Of a stretch of DNA of 40,487 nt, positions 26,310 to 34,375 are shown one piece after another; within the stretch, counting starts at the first letter, position 1, and every line of letters begins with the position of its first letter. Position numbers and translations under genes: made by a program. Under the pieces are notes generated by a model, which was given only the letters and a program-made list of their open reading frames with translations, had not been told where the DNA came from and ran no database searches. The stretch lies in contig JADFXW010000005.1 of assembly GCA_015233375.1 (NCBI GenBank), forward strand, positions 541-41,027. The letters run 5' to 3'. This DNA is from Candidatus Omnitrophota bacterium. Lineage in GTDB: Bacteria; Omnitrophota; Gorgyraeia; Zapsychrales; Fredricksoniimonadaceae.

Positions 26310-27571
26310 ATATTTTCCTTTATGGCAACAGGAAGAGAAAAACTGAAAGTTGATCCGCAATCCACATTATTCTCTGCCTCTAAATGGCCGCCATGGGCCT
26401 CTACAATGGAACGGCTGATGGATAAGCCCATCCCCAACCCATCTGGTTTGCTCGTAAAAAAATGGGAGAATAACTTCTTTATATTTTCTGGTGGGATACC
26501 ACATCCGGAATCCTTGACCTGAACCATAATCGTTTTAGTATTCATAAGAAATGATTTAATCAATAAATCTCTGGATTCAGGCCTCTCACCCATGGCCTCC
26601 AAACTATTGCTGATAAGATTTAAAAGCACTTGCTGTAATTGTACCCTGTCTCCCAGAATCACAGGAAGCTTGCTATCCAACTCAAAATTAATAATTTTAT
26701 TTTTTGAAATGACATGGGCCAACATAAGGGCCGTCGTATCCTTAATCAGATCATTAATATTTAAAAGTTTAAAAGCAGGTTTATTCTTTTTTAATAATTC
26801 CCTTAACCGCTGGATAACCTCGGAGGCCCTCACATCATCATTAATAATATTCTGGATAATTTCCTGCAGCTGGGGCTCTCTACCTTTAAAAAGACGCTGA
26901 ATAGCCTCCGCATAAGAAAGAATCGCGGCCAGGGGTTGGCTTATTTCATGAGCCAAAGAAGAAACAAATTCCGCAAGTTTCCCAACCCTCGTGACATGCA
27001 AAAGCTCTTCACGCTGCAGGTTAATTTCTGACTCCCGCTGTTTCATTAATGTGGTATCTGTTTTAATCCCCACATAATGAGTGATGACCCCTTCATTATC
27101 ACGTACCGGCGCGATACGCAGTAAAGTCCAATACTTTTCGCCATTCCTTTTGTATTTTAATATCTCCCCATGAAAAGATTTTCCCTGGAGTAAATTTTTT
27201 TTTATTTCTTCAGGGTTACTCAAATTAACATCAAAACCGTTAAGTAAAAAATAACCTTTTCCCAAGACATCTTTCTTGGAATAACCGGTAATCCTTAAAA
27301 AAGACGGGTTAACATAAATAATAGGAAAATCAGGTTTGATGGCATCAATAATAAAAATAGCATCCAATGTGAATTCCATGGCCTTGGTTTGAATATATAT
27401 TTGCTCTTCTGCAGATTTTTCTCTATCAGCGCCTTCCTTGAGCTGCCCTTTTTTATTCTTTAGTTCAGCTGATTGGCGACTAATTTTCTTTTCTAAACTG
27501 CTGCGAGTAAAATCTTTTATTCGTTGTTTTTTTATTTTCTTTTGCTTATGCACCGTTTTATTGTTTTTCAT
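26306..27571 (-). CDS. Soluble PAS-domain histidine kinase (FixL-like)
   Basis: A 421-residue sensor kinase without membrane segments, so a cytoplasmic signal is expected. Residues 1-60 are basic and coiled. A PAS domain spans about 65-175, with NPSFLRITGYSKKDVLGKG and RIAPVRDNEGVITHYVGIKT. It resembles LOV-type PAS domains but has Tyr107 where LOV has its reactive Cys. The dimerisation helix carries His208 (LAHEISQPLAAILSYAEA), and the ATPase domain has LLNLISNSLEAM (N box), DSGCGIPPE and GLGMGLSISRSIVEAHGG. It lies between two regulators in one operon. Confidence 0.92.
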   Translation of the reverse strand: MKNNKTVHKQKKIKKQRIKDFTRSSLEKKISRQSAELKNKKGQLKEGADREKSAEEQIYIQTKAMEFTLDAIFIIDAIKPDFPIIYVNPSFLRITGYSKKDVLGKGYFLLNGFDVNLSNPEEIKKNLLQGKSFHGEILKYKRNGEKYWTLLRIAPVRDNEGVITHYVGIKTDTTLMKQRESEINLQREELLHVTRVGKLAEFVSSLAHEISQPLAAILSYAEAIQRLFKGREPQLQEIIQNIINDDVRASEVIQRLRELLKKNKPAFKLLNINDLIKDTTALMLAHVISKNKIINFELDSKLPVILGDRVQLQQVLLNLISNSLEAMGERPESRDLLIKSFLMNTKTIMVQVKDSGCGIPPENIKKLFSHFFTSKPDGLGMGLSISRSIVEAHGGHLEAENNVDCGSTFSFSLPVAIKENI

Positions 27572-27584
27572 TGAGAATCGCCTT

Positions 27585-27947
27585 TTATTTTTTTAATGTT
27601 GAATTGATAAGAGAAACCAAGTCCTGACCATGAATAGGTTTTTGTAAATAACCCACTGCTCCAGCATTAAGGGCCCGTTGAAGAGCGTTCTCTTTCTTCT
27701 CAGCAGAAATAAAAATAACGGGGTGTTTCGATCCAGAATCAATATTTTTCTTCTGTGCCTGCCATCCATCCATCCCGGGCATATGGATATCAAGAAGCAA
27801 ACAACCTGGCAGATCCACATTTTCATTCTCAAAAAAACTTTGTGCTGAATTAAATGTTTTCACCTCAAAACCAAAGGTCATTAAAAGAATTTTAAGCGAG
27901 CGACATACGGATTCGTCATCATCGACAATATATATATTTGTGGACAT
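27585..27947 (-). CDS. Single-domain response regulator (FixJ-type receiver)
   Basis: A 120-residue stand-alone receiver with the acidic cluster DDD at 9-11, phospho-acceptor Asp53 (LLLDIHMPGMDGW), Ser in FISAEKK and Lys in LQKPIHG. It has no output domain, so it probably acts as a phosphate sink or relay for the neighbouring kinase, competing with the FixJ-like regulator. It is the first gene of the three-gene operon, with GGGAG five bases before the ATG and 13 bases before the kinase start. Confidence 0.92.
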   Translation of the reverse strand: MSTNIYIVDDDESVCRSLKILLMTFGFEVKTFNSAQSFFENENVDLPGCLLLDIHMPGMDGWQAQKKNIDSGSKHPVIFISAEKKENALQRALNAGAVGYLQKPIHGQDLVSLINSTLKK

Positions 27948-28047
27948 TTTTCTCCCTAAATATAATAAATCAAAGAAAACAAGTTGGAAGCAAAAACTCC
28001 GATCAAAATTGACTTGTTATTATTATGATGCAAAGAAACTTGGATAA

Positions 28048-28068
28048 CAATTATACCAAGGTATAATA
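28048..28068. promoter_or_regulatory. 21-bp palindromic site, copy 1, upstream of the two-component operon
   Basis: Core ATTATACCAAGGTATAAT (arms ATTATACC/GGTATAAT). It is identical over 21 bases to 28318-28338. On the minus strand it supplies an extended -10 (TTGG-TATAAT) about 100 bases upstream of the receiver gene, so it may be both promoter and operator. Confidence 0.55.
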
Positions 28069-28072
28069 CCAC

Positions 28073-28116
28073 AATCTTTCCTGCTAAACACCTTTTGATG
28101 CCTCACAGGAAAGATT
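28073..28116. promoter_or_regulatory. 11-bp inverted repeat upstream of the two-component operon
   Basis: AATCTTTCCTG (28073-28083) and CAGGAAAGATT (28106-28116) are exact complements, 22 bases apart. They lie just upstream of the palindromic -10. This could be a regulator site or, on pyk read-through RNA, a hairpin; neither side has a T-run. The rest of the 399-base gap (27948-28346) contains no gene I would support. Confidence 0.5.
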
Positions 28117-28317
28117 TCAAACCTAAAGCACAGTCGTTGCCTAAATAAAGATTATTCTACAGAGAAACAACATCCACTGCCCTAATGTATTATGTTCCAT
28201 GATTCCACCCTCCCCCTTTTTATCCCCTTACCGTTCTTACAAAAAAACTGTAATGGGTTAAAATCTGCTCTTTTTCTGGCCTGGATGAAGGTAGTATGGA
28301 ACAATTCCAAATATTAT

Positions 28318-28338
28318 CAATTATACCAAGGTATAATA
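28318..28338. promoter_or_regulatory. 21-bp palindromic site, copy 2, at the 3' end of the pyruvate kinase gene
   Basis: The same 21 bases as 28048-28068, exactly 270 bp away, beginning eight bases after the pyk stop. Outside the 21 bases the two sites do not match, which argues for a selected site rather than a duplication. Confidence 0.5.
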
Positions 28339-28346
28339 GGCTGTAT

Positions 28347-29393
28347 TTACCTGATATCTTTAATATGCTCTTCGGTGTATCTGATTATCTGGCGCATCAT
28401 ATCAACGGATTCTACAGGATATTTTCCTGCAGCCGTTTCCGCGGAAAGCATTAAAAAATCAGAACCATCCAAAAGAGCATTGGCCACATCTGTCACTTCC
28501 GCGCGGGTCGGCCTTAAATGCTCTGTCATGCTTTCTAACATTTGCGTTGCGGTTATCACAATTTTCTTCATGCGGTTACATTTTTGGATAAGCATCTTTT
28601 GAATGACAGCTATCTCATAAATGGGCAGACAAACACCCATATCGCCCCGCGCAATCATTATCCCATCAGAAACAGACATGATTTCATCAATATTTTTAAT
28701 ACCCTGCTTGTTCTCGATTTTAGCAATGATCTGACAGCCAGGACGCCGGTCCTTGACAGAATCCCTAAATTTCAAGATATCCTCCTTACTCCTGACAAAG
28801 GACTGGGCAATATAATCCACCTTGTTTTTAACACAAAATTCTATGTTCACCTTATCCTTATCCGTCAACCCGCTAAATTTCAGATCAATCTCTGGAATAT
28901 TGATCCCCTTATGCTCTTTTAAAACACCTGGGACAATCACTTCTGCCTTAAGAGAGCCCTTGTTGCCTGAAATAACCTTAATCGCGATAAGCCCATCATC
29001 AATATAAATCAAAGTACCCTTGCGAATATCCCTTAGATCCCCTTGATAGTCCAGAGGCACAACACCTTTGGTACAAAGACCTGGCTCATTAGTTAATATA
29101 AGCGTTTGCTTTTTCTTTAACAGGATATCACCTGGAAGCTTCCCAATCCTGACCCTAAAACCTTCCAAGTCACCTAATATTTTGACCCCAGAAGAGGACA
29201 GGGCCCTTGTAAAGCCTGGGCCTGTCCCCTTGTTTAAAGTCCTTATCAAATTAATATTTTTCGTATGTTGACCAAGATGGCCATGAGAAAAATTAAGACG
29301 GGCCACATCCATACCCGCCAAGATCATCCCTTTGAGAACGGTTTGTGTGTTGCTTGCTGGTCCAATCGTACAAATAATGCGTGTTTTGGCCAT
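28347..29393 (-). CDS. pyk: Pyruvate kinase lacking the C-terminal domain
   Basis: A 348-residue enzyme against the usual 470 or so. The barrel (domain A) and lid (B) are complete: TRIICTIGPASNT, MDVARLNFSHG, IIAKIENKQGIKNIDEI (catalytic Lys), MIARGDMGVCLP (metal ligands), VITATQMLESM and RPTRAEVTDVANALLDGSD. The chain then ends after YPVESVDMMRQII, where the C-terminal allosteric domain would begin. The frame ends at a clean TAA and no domain C sequence follows, so it looks like a natural short form. Residues about 55-67 are encoded by a GGGGACAGG palindrome. The substrate motif GPxIR reads GFRVR here. Confidence 0.9.
   Translation of the reverse strand: MAKTRIICTIGPASNTQTVLKGMILAGMDVARLNFSHGHLGQHTKNINLIRTLNKGTGPGFTRALSSSGVKILGDLEGFRVRIGKLPGDILLKKKQTLILTNEPGLCTKGVVPLDYQGDLRDIRKGTLIYIDDGLIAIKVISGNKGSLKAEVIVPGVLKEHKGINIPEIDLKFSGLTDKDKVNIEFCVKNKVDYIAQSFVRSKEDILKFRDSVKDRRPGCQIIAKIENKQGIKNIDEIMSVSDGIMIARGDMGVCLPIYEIAVIQKMLIQKCNRMKKIVITATQMLESMTEHLRPTRAEVTDVANALLDGSDFLMLSAETAAGKYPVESVDMMRQIIRYTEEHIKDIR
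29194..29229. repeat. GGGGACAGG palindrome inside the pyruvate kinase gene
   Basis: GGACAGGGCCC (29196-29206) and GGGCCTGTCC (29218-29227) pair with one bulged base. In the gene's direction the element begins GGGGACAGGCCC and ends GGGCCCTGTCC. It encodes KGTGPGFTRALSS, extra to the pyruvate kinase family, just before the strand ILGDLEG. Confidence 0.75.
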
Positions 29394-29412
29394 TTTTACA
29401 TCCCTTCATAAT

Positions 29413-32400
29413 TTAGATTACTGATAAAAACCTTCGGATGTTTTGAATACGATATATTGTATCAATAACTGGAGTAAAACCTGGATAATTTTGGTAGCGT
29501 TGGATCATGGCAGCATCAAAACCTGATTGGGCTTGGGCAGCCATTCTATTGAGGTCTATCATTCTTGGGCTCAAATCTATACCACCAGGACTGGCCATGG
29601 CAGAGCTCTTTAACTTGACGCCTAACTTTCGGCTAGGTAATCTTTTATTCCCATCTATCTTTCGACCATTCAGATCAACCCATTGACCTGTCTGAGCGTC
29701 CCGTATTAAATGACATTGCTCCTCCCATTTGCGCCTATCAACATTCCACTGTAACTGATATTTTTCTACAGAAACAAATTTACCTTTCTTAGAATCCCAT
29801 CGAAAGGCACAAGTTTTCACAATAGTGGAATCATATCTCGGATATCCATAAAAAATAACCAATGGACCCCCTTCTTGAGACCTGACAAATGCTTCTGCCC
29901 TCTGTAAACCACCACCCACTTCCATATACCCATCCTTTTGTTTCCATATTTTTGTATTATCCACATCGTTTGGTAATGGCACAATGCCTCTCATATATCC
30001 TCTGTTTAAATTACTTTTTGTCAGCCATGAGTCAAATTTAATCCAACGCCCTTTTGGGTCCTTATACCCTTCTCTGAATTCTTGAGCTATCTTTTCGCAA
30101 AGCTTCTGGTCATCTGTTATCTGATATATCAATTGTTCTTTCTGTTTATCCCAGAACCATACAGATCTCATCACTTCCTTACCTTTTCTGTATTTAACAA
30201 AAGTTATCTCCATTTGACCATTATTATTAACAATACCTATTTGGCCCTCCTGCAAGTGATCACCCGCCTTCACATACATCCTTGGCATCATTTGACCATT
30301 GGGTAAGGGGAGCCCAAGAACATCTCCTTTTTCTAAATAACTCAACGGCACGAATTTGTCTAATCTGAACCATACTTGAGTTGAGCTTTGATACGCCTCC
30401 AGCATGTCCTTTTGTATCCTTGACTTCTCTTCATCTTTTGGCTGATATACTAATTGCTTTTTAGTATTGTCCCAGAACCAGACAGATCTCATCACTTCCT
30501 TACCATCCCTGTAATTAACGAAAGTCATTTCGATTTGACCATTATTATTAACAATACCCATCACACCTTCCTGTAAATTGTCACCAGCCTTCACATATGT
30601 CCTTGGCATCATTTGACCATTTGGTAATGGTATCCCAAGAACATCTCCTTTTTTTAAATAACTCAACGGCACGCGCTCATCCAACTTAAACCATTGTTGA
30701 GTAAAACCTTTGTAAGCTCTTAAAATAGCTCTTTCAATTTGGACTTGTTTTTTATCTTTTTGATATTTAAATCGTCCTGCTCTTTTAAGCCAAAGCCATT
30801 TTGATTGAGCATGCACCTTTGATCCTTTAAATCCGATGATGGTCATTTCTATCCGTCCATTCCCATTATTATCAATAACCACTTCAACATCTTCCAAGTC
30901 ACAACCTACTTGCATAGAATTAGTGGTCTTTGTTCTATACCACAAGTTGCCATTGGGAAGCGGTGTAGCCGGTTTTATAAAGCCTTGTTTTAAGGATGAC
31001 TCTCCTATCCACTGGCCTATTCTGAATCTACAACTCCCTTTCTTAAGGTAAGCATTCCTAAATTTTGTTTCAATCTCTTGGTATTGGAATTGCCCCTGGC
31101 CTTTATTCCATAACCACTGCGATAATGACGCCCTTTCTTGACCAATCAATCCATAAACCGTCATCGTGATACGCCCATTTCCAGCATTATCAATAACCAC
31201 TTCCATATCATCTAAACCTTCTCCAACCTTCATGTCCCGACTTGTTTCTTCTTTCGTCCATAATGAGCCATCAGGCAAAGGCATATCTGGCATACATCCT
31301 TTTAATAAAGAAACAGGGGAAACCCTGTCTTTGACTCTAAAAGTCCTCAACCCCACTTCTCTATAAGCTGTTTTAAATTCATCCTCAAGTGACATGGGCG
31401 TTTCTTTTTCTATAACTGTTATCTTATCAGCCTGCTGCTTATGAACAAATCTCTCAATGTTATTATCCCACCGATAAGCGCAACTATGAAATCCACCATC
31501 AAGAAAACCTAAAAAAACAATTATGGGAACACCGCCTAAATCCGTAACAATAGCTCTTGAGGGTATAAAAACATTTCCCACATCACTATAGAGTTCTTTG
31601 ATTTGCAGGGAGGTTTTATTAGGTAATGGGATTAAAATTTCTAAATCAGCTTCTACTAAATCAATAGATACTCCAGCCGCGGTTTGATATCCATTTTCAA
31701 ATAACTCGCTGATCGTTTTTATTCGCTGTTCCTTAACAGCCTCCTTTTTATCTTGGCTTGAAACAACGTCACTTTGCCCATCTTTTTCTTCAGTCGATAA
31801 GACTTCTGGCCTCGCTTGTTCCTCTTGTTCTTCAAGACCACCGCTGCGTATCTCAGGAACCTCATTTTTAATATTTTCTGATGTACCCGCCTCTTTCTGA
31901 TTTGGTGGATTCACAGGCGCATCTTGTTGTGGACTTCTTTTCTGACGTTGTTTTTCTGAATTTTTATGTTTTACACATTTAATTTGAAAATTTCCATAAT
32001 AGGTAACCTCACCGCCTCCTTTAAACTTCACGCGATAGCCTTGCCCCAAATCAGGATAATCAGGATTTTGTTCAATCACTTCAATAATCTTCCCATAACG
32101 TTGTCCAATTAAAACCTCATCTCCAGCTTCCAATTCATCATCATCACTAAATTTAACAAACCCTGGGACTGCCGTTTCTATGCTTCTCTGTGAAGATTTA
32201 AGCCTTCTCGCCTTTTTACCCTTTTTAGTCCTACCTCTCTCTAAAGTCTTGTCTGCCAAAACAACTTCTTTCTGTCTTTCAGGTATTTTGACCTGACTCT
32301 GTGCTTTCTTATCAGGCATTGGAACATGAGGGACTTGAATGTCTATATCTGGAATGGGCCTGCTATCTATCCCTTCAATAGAGAGAAGATCAAATTTTCC

Positions 32401-34308
32401 TTTTATGGGGTTCCATAACCATTGACTTTGTCCTGTTTGATGTCCATTCTTAACCCCAACAATAGTTCTTTCTATATGATGGGGATTTCTTAAAACCTCT
32501 AATAATGCCTTGAACACCTGCTTATCTTTAACAATTTCTTCAATCTTATCTTCATCAATTAATCCGGGATCAACAAAAACCTGTCCTCCAACCCTGACCA
32601 TATAACCTTGAGATATTAATTGCTCAAAAACCATAATTCCTGCAGAACGACCCTGCAAAGATCTCAAGGCATCAAAAATATCACTTGTTTCAACAACACC
32701 AGACCCTCCTATCGTATGTTCAATAATCACGTGGGCGTTCGTTAACCCTTGGCCTACCTCCATATATTCTTGACTCAAAAGTTTCCTCCCATTAGGTAAC
32801 AAACAACCAGGTTTTAAATACCCTGCCATTAAAAGATCTTTTTCAAGCCATTCGGTTAATTCTATTTTAGCAGTTCCAGGAACTGTATAGGCCAGCCTCA
32901 ACGCATTTCTTATACTTATATCTACGTTTCTTTTTATCTTATTTCTTTCTTCTTGATGTAATACTTCTTCTTGGGGTATTTCATTAGTCTCTGAAGAATC
33001 TATAGGGACTTTTATAATACCACTTCTTCTCGAACGATAAGTCATCACCACTCCATTTCTCTCAACCTCATATACCGCTAAACCAGCGAGTGGCCCTTCC
33101 TTCTCAGAAGGCAGCTCTGACTTAATCTTCCATGGCGTCCCCTGGATTAAAATCAAATCCCCAGGATTTATCGTTTGATATTGGGGACCTTGACTCTCTT
33201 GTGCTGGTGAAACCAATCTTACCTTCATGCCAAAACTTTCTTTTTCAGGCACGGCCATGGCTCCATCTTCCCTATCCAGTGTTATTTTCTCAAAACCTGA
33301 AATCCCGCCTGAAAAATATTTTCTGGGAATACGAAGACCGTTGGTTTTGTTGATATCCTCCTTGATGTAATTAAAAACACCCTTCTGATAGGCCTTAATA
33401 TAACGCTCATAAATTTGTTCCTTTATTGTCTTATCTTCAATATCAACGCCTTTTATCTTGCCCTTACCCACATAAACCTTGGCCAATAAAGTCTTTGTAA
33501 TAACATCCCTGTACCATTTTGCTAAAATGGCGGCATAATAAATTTGACGTAAATGAGAAAAATTCTTGCCCTCGTTAACCTCATGTTCGATGGCCGGTAA
33601 GATGATTTGACGAATAAGTTGGGAAGTAGAATGGTGAATATTGTTTTTGTGATGAGAAAACGCCAAATAATCCTCTTCAAGCATCACCTTCAATCGAGCT
33701 TCAGTCACATAAACAGCATGGCCTTTTTCATAAATTTTTGCTTGAGCAGGCACGATCCAAACCTTGTTAAAACAATTAAGCGGGATATCATGGGTACCAA
33801 AACGCTTTGAGGCTTCTTCATAAATCTTGTCCCAAAATTCCTTACCCAAAGCTTTTTCTGGATAAATAAGAGAGGCTGTCAATTGCTTAAGCAGATAATC
33901 CTGGGCTAACATGTCTCGTCCCAGATCCGTATTACCTAATTCATTGGGGATGACCCTGTTATGCTCATAGGGCGATAAATTGACCCATAAATCTGATGCT
34001 TTGACAGTCAGAGCAGCTAAGAAGTACCTCACCATGCGCCGGCCTTCTTCTTTTATTGTGCTTTGATACACTCGAGTGCTGCCTGAATCTAATATGAAAT
34101 CAAAATCAAATGGTTTGTCAGGGAAGGTTATCATCCCCTTTAACAGCACAGGGACAAAATCAGAAGATAGATAAACCTGACTGCCTACAGATGGCAAGGC
34201 GTTTAGAAATAGATTTTGAGCAAAGGCCTGTCTTGGACTAAGAAGCAAGGAACCGCTTAATAGGACACACAGAATCTTTCGAGCTAAAGATTTTATATGA
34301 TATTTCAT
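29413..34308 (-). CDS. Giant exported protein: shared N-terminal module, 107-aa repeats and GGIDL tail
   Basis: A 1631-residue protein of no family I can name. Residues 1-31 look like a signal peptide ending SPRQAFAQ. Residues 32-338 are the module shared with the next two genes (DLWVNLSPYEHNRVIP, LGRDMLAQDYLLKQLTASLI, FNKVWIVP, GVFNYIKED, RKYFSGG). A small SH3-like segment near 380-430 (GDLILIQGTPWKI) and another near 725-780 (AGDEVLIGQRYGKII) follow, then a charged low-complexity linker (about 780-860). Six repeats of 107-113 residues fill about 865-1545, each with LPNG/LPDG, a VGxxL block and SxWxWD; a related unit lies near 500. The tail has SPGGIDL. It has its own promoter. Confidence 0.75.
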   Translation of the reverse strand: MKYHIKSLARKILCVLLSGSLLLSPRQAFAQNLFLNALPSVGSQVYLSSDFVPVLLKGMITFPDKPFDFDFILDSGSTRVYQSTIKEEGRRMVRYFLAALTVKASDLWVNLSPYEHNRVIPNELGNTDLGRDMLAQDYLLKQLTASLIYPEKALGKEFWDKIYEEASKRFGTHDIPLNCFNKVWIVPAQAKIYEKGHAVYVTEARLKVMLEEDYLAFSHHKNNIHHSTSQLIRQIILPAIEHEVNEGKNFSHLRQIYYAAILAKWYRDVITKTLLAKVYVGKGKIKGVDIEDKTIKEQIYERYIKAYQKGVFNYIKEDINKTNGLRIPRKYFSGGISGFEKITLDREDGAMAVPEKESFGMKVRLVSPAQESQGPQYQTINPGDLILIQGTPWKIKSELPSEKEGPLAGLAVYEVERNGVVMTYRSRRSGIIKVPIDSSETNEIPQEEVLHQEERNKIKRNVDISIRNALRLAYTVPGTAKIELTEWLEKDLLMAGYLKPGCLLPNGRKLLSQEYMEVGQGLTNAHVIIEHTIGGSGVVETSDIFDALRSLQGRSAGIMVFEQLISQGYMVRVGGQVFVDPGLIDEDKIEEIVKDKQVFKALLEVLRNPHHIERTIVGVKNGHQTGQSQWLWNPIKGKFDLLSIEGIDSRPIPDIDIQVPHVPMPDKKAQSQVKIPERQKEVVLADKTLERGRTKKGKKARRLKSSQRSIETAVPGFVKFSDDDELEAGDEVLIGQRYGKIIEVIEQNPDYPDLGQGYRVKFKGGGEVTYYGNFQIKCVKHKNSEKQRQKRSPQQDAPVNPPNQKEAGTSENIKNEVPEIRSGGLEEQEEQARPEVLSTEEKDGQSDVVSSQDKKEAVKEQRIKTISELFENGYQTAAGVSIDLVEADLEILIPLPNKTSLQIKELYSDVGNVFIPSRAIVTDLGGVPIIVFLGFLDGGFHSCAYRWDNNIERFVHKQQADKITVIEKETPMSLEDEFKTAYREVGLRTFRVKDRVSPVSLLKGCMPDMPLPDGSLWTKEETSRDMKVGEGLDDMEVVIDNAGNGRITMTVYGLIGQERASLSQWLWNKGQGQFQYQEIETKFRNAYLKKGSCRFRIGQWIGESSLKQGFIKPATPLPNGNLWYRTKTTNSMQVGCDLEDVEVVIDNNGNGRIEMTIIGFKGSKVHAQSKWLWLKRAGRFKYQKDKKQVQIERAILRAYKGFTQQWFKLDERVPLSYLKKGDVLGIPLPNGQMMPRTYVKAGDNLQEGVMGIVNNNGQIEMTFVNYRDGKEVMRSVWFWDNTKKQLVYQPKDEEKSRIQKDMLEAYQSSTQVWFRLDKFVPLSYLEKGDVLGLPLPNGQMMPRMYVKAGDHLQEGQIGIVNNNGQMEITFVKYRKGKEVMRSVWFWDKQKEQLIYQITDDQKLCEKIAQEFREGYKDPKGRWIKFDSWLTKSNLNRGYMRGIVPLPNDVDNTKIWKQKDGYMEVGGGLQRAEAFVRSQEGGPLVIFYGYPRYDSTIVKTCAFRWDSKKGKFVSVEKYQLQWNVDRRKWEEQCHLIRDAQTGQWVDLNGRKIDGNKRLPSRKLGVKLKSSAMASPGGIDLSPRMIDLNRMAAQAQSGFDAAMIQRYQNYPGFTPVIDTIYRIQNIRRFLSVI
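29930..31700 (-). repeat. Tandem repeat array within the giant gene (about 321-bp units)
   Basis: Six consecutive units. In nucleotide sequence the two units around 30120-30440 and 30440-30760 are very similar, with blocks such as CAGATCTCATCACTTCCTTA at 30162 and 30483 exactly 321 bases apart. Outer units are more diverged. Each unit encodes about 107 residues. Confidence 0.8.
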
Positions 34309-34335
34309 CGTATTTATTATTTTAAATCAGAATAA

Positions 34336-34375
34336 AGATGAGGAATTATACAACATATTAATATTTTGTATATAT
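34336..34375 (-). promoter_or_regulatory. Promoter of the giant gene, shared 40-bp element (copy 2)
   Basis: ATATAC (34373-34368), a 17-base spacer and TATAAT (34350-34345) on the minus strand. The block is 35/40 identical to the tRNA-cluster promoter at 24779-24818. The start point would be near 34338, about 30 bases before the ATG at 34308. No clear ribosome-binding site is present. It overlaps the stop of the 864-aa paralogue. Confidence 0.65.

Noticed and set aside
28192-28602. Plus-strand ORF of 136 codons opposite the 3' end of pyruvate kinase
   Set aside because: It runs antisense into the conserved pyk gene, has no ribosome-binding site and has no recognisable domain.
29930-31700. 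CRISPR array
   Set aside because: The repeats are long (321 bp), coding, and have no spacers; no cas genes are present in the window.
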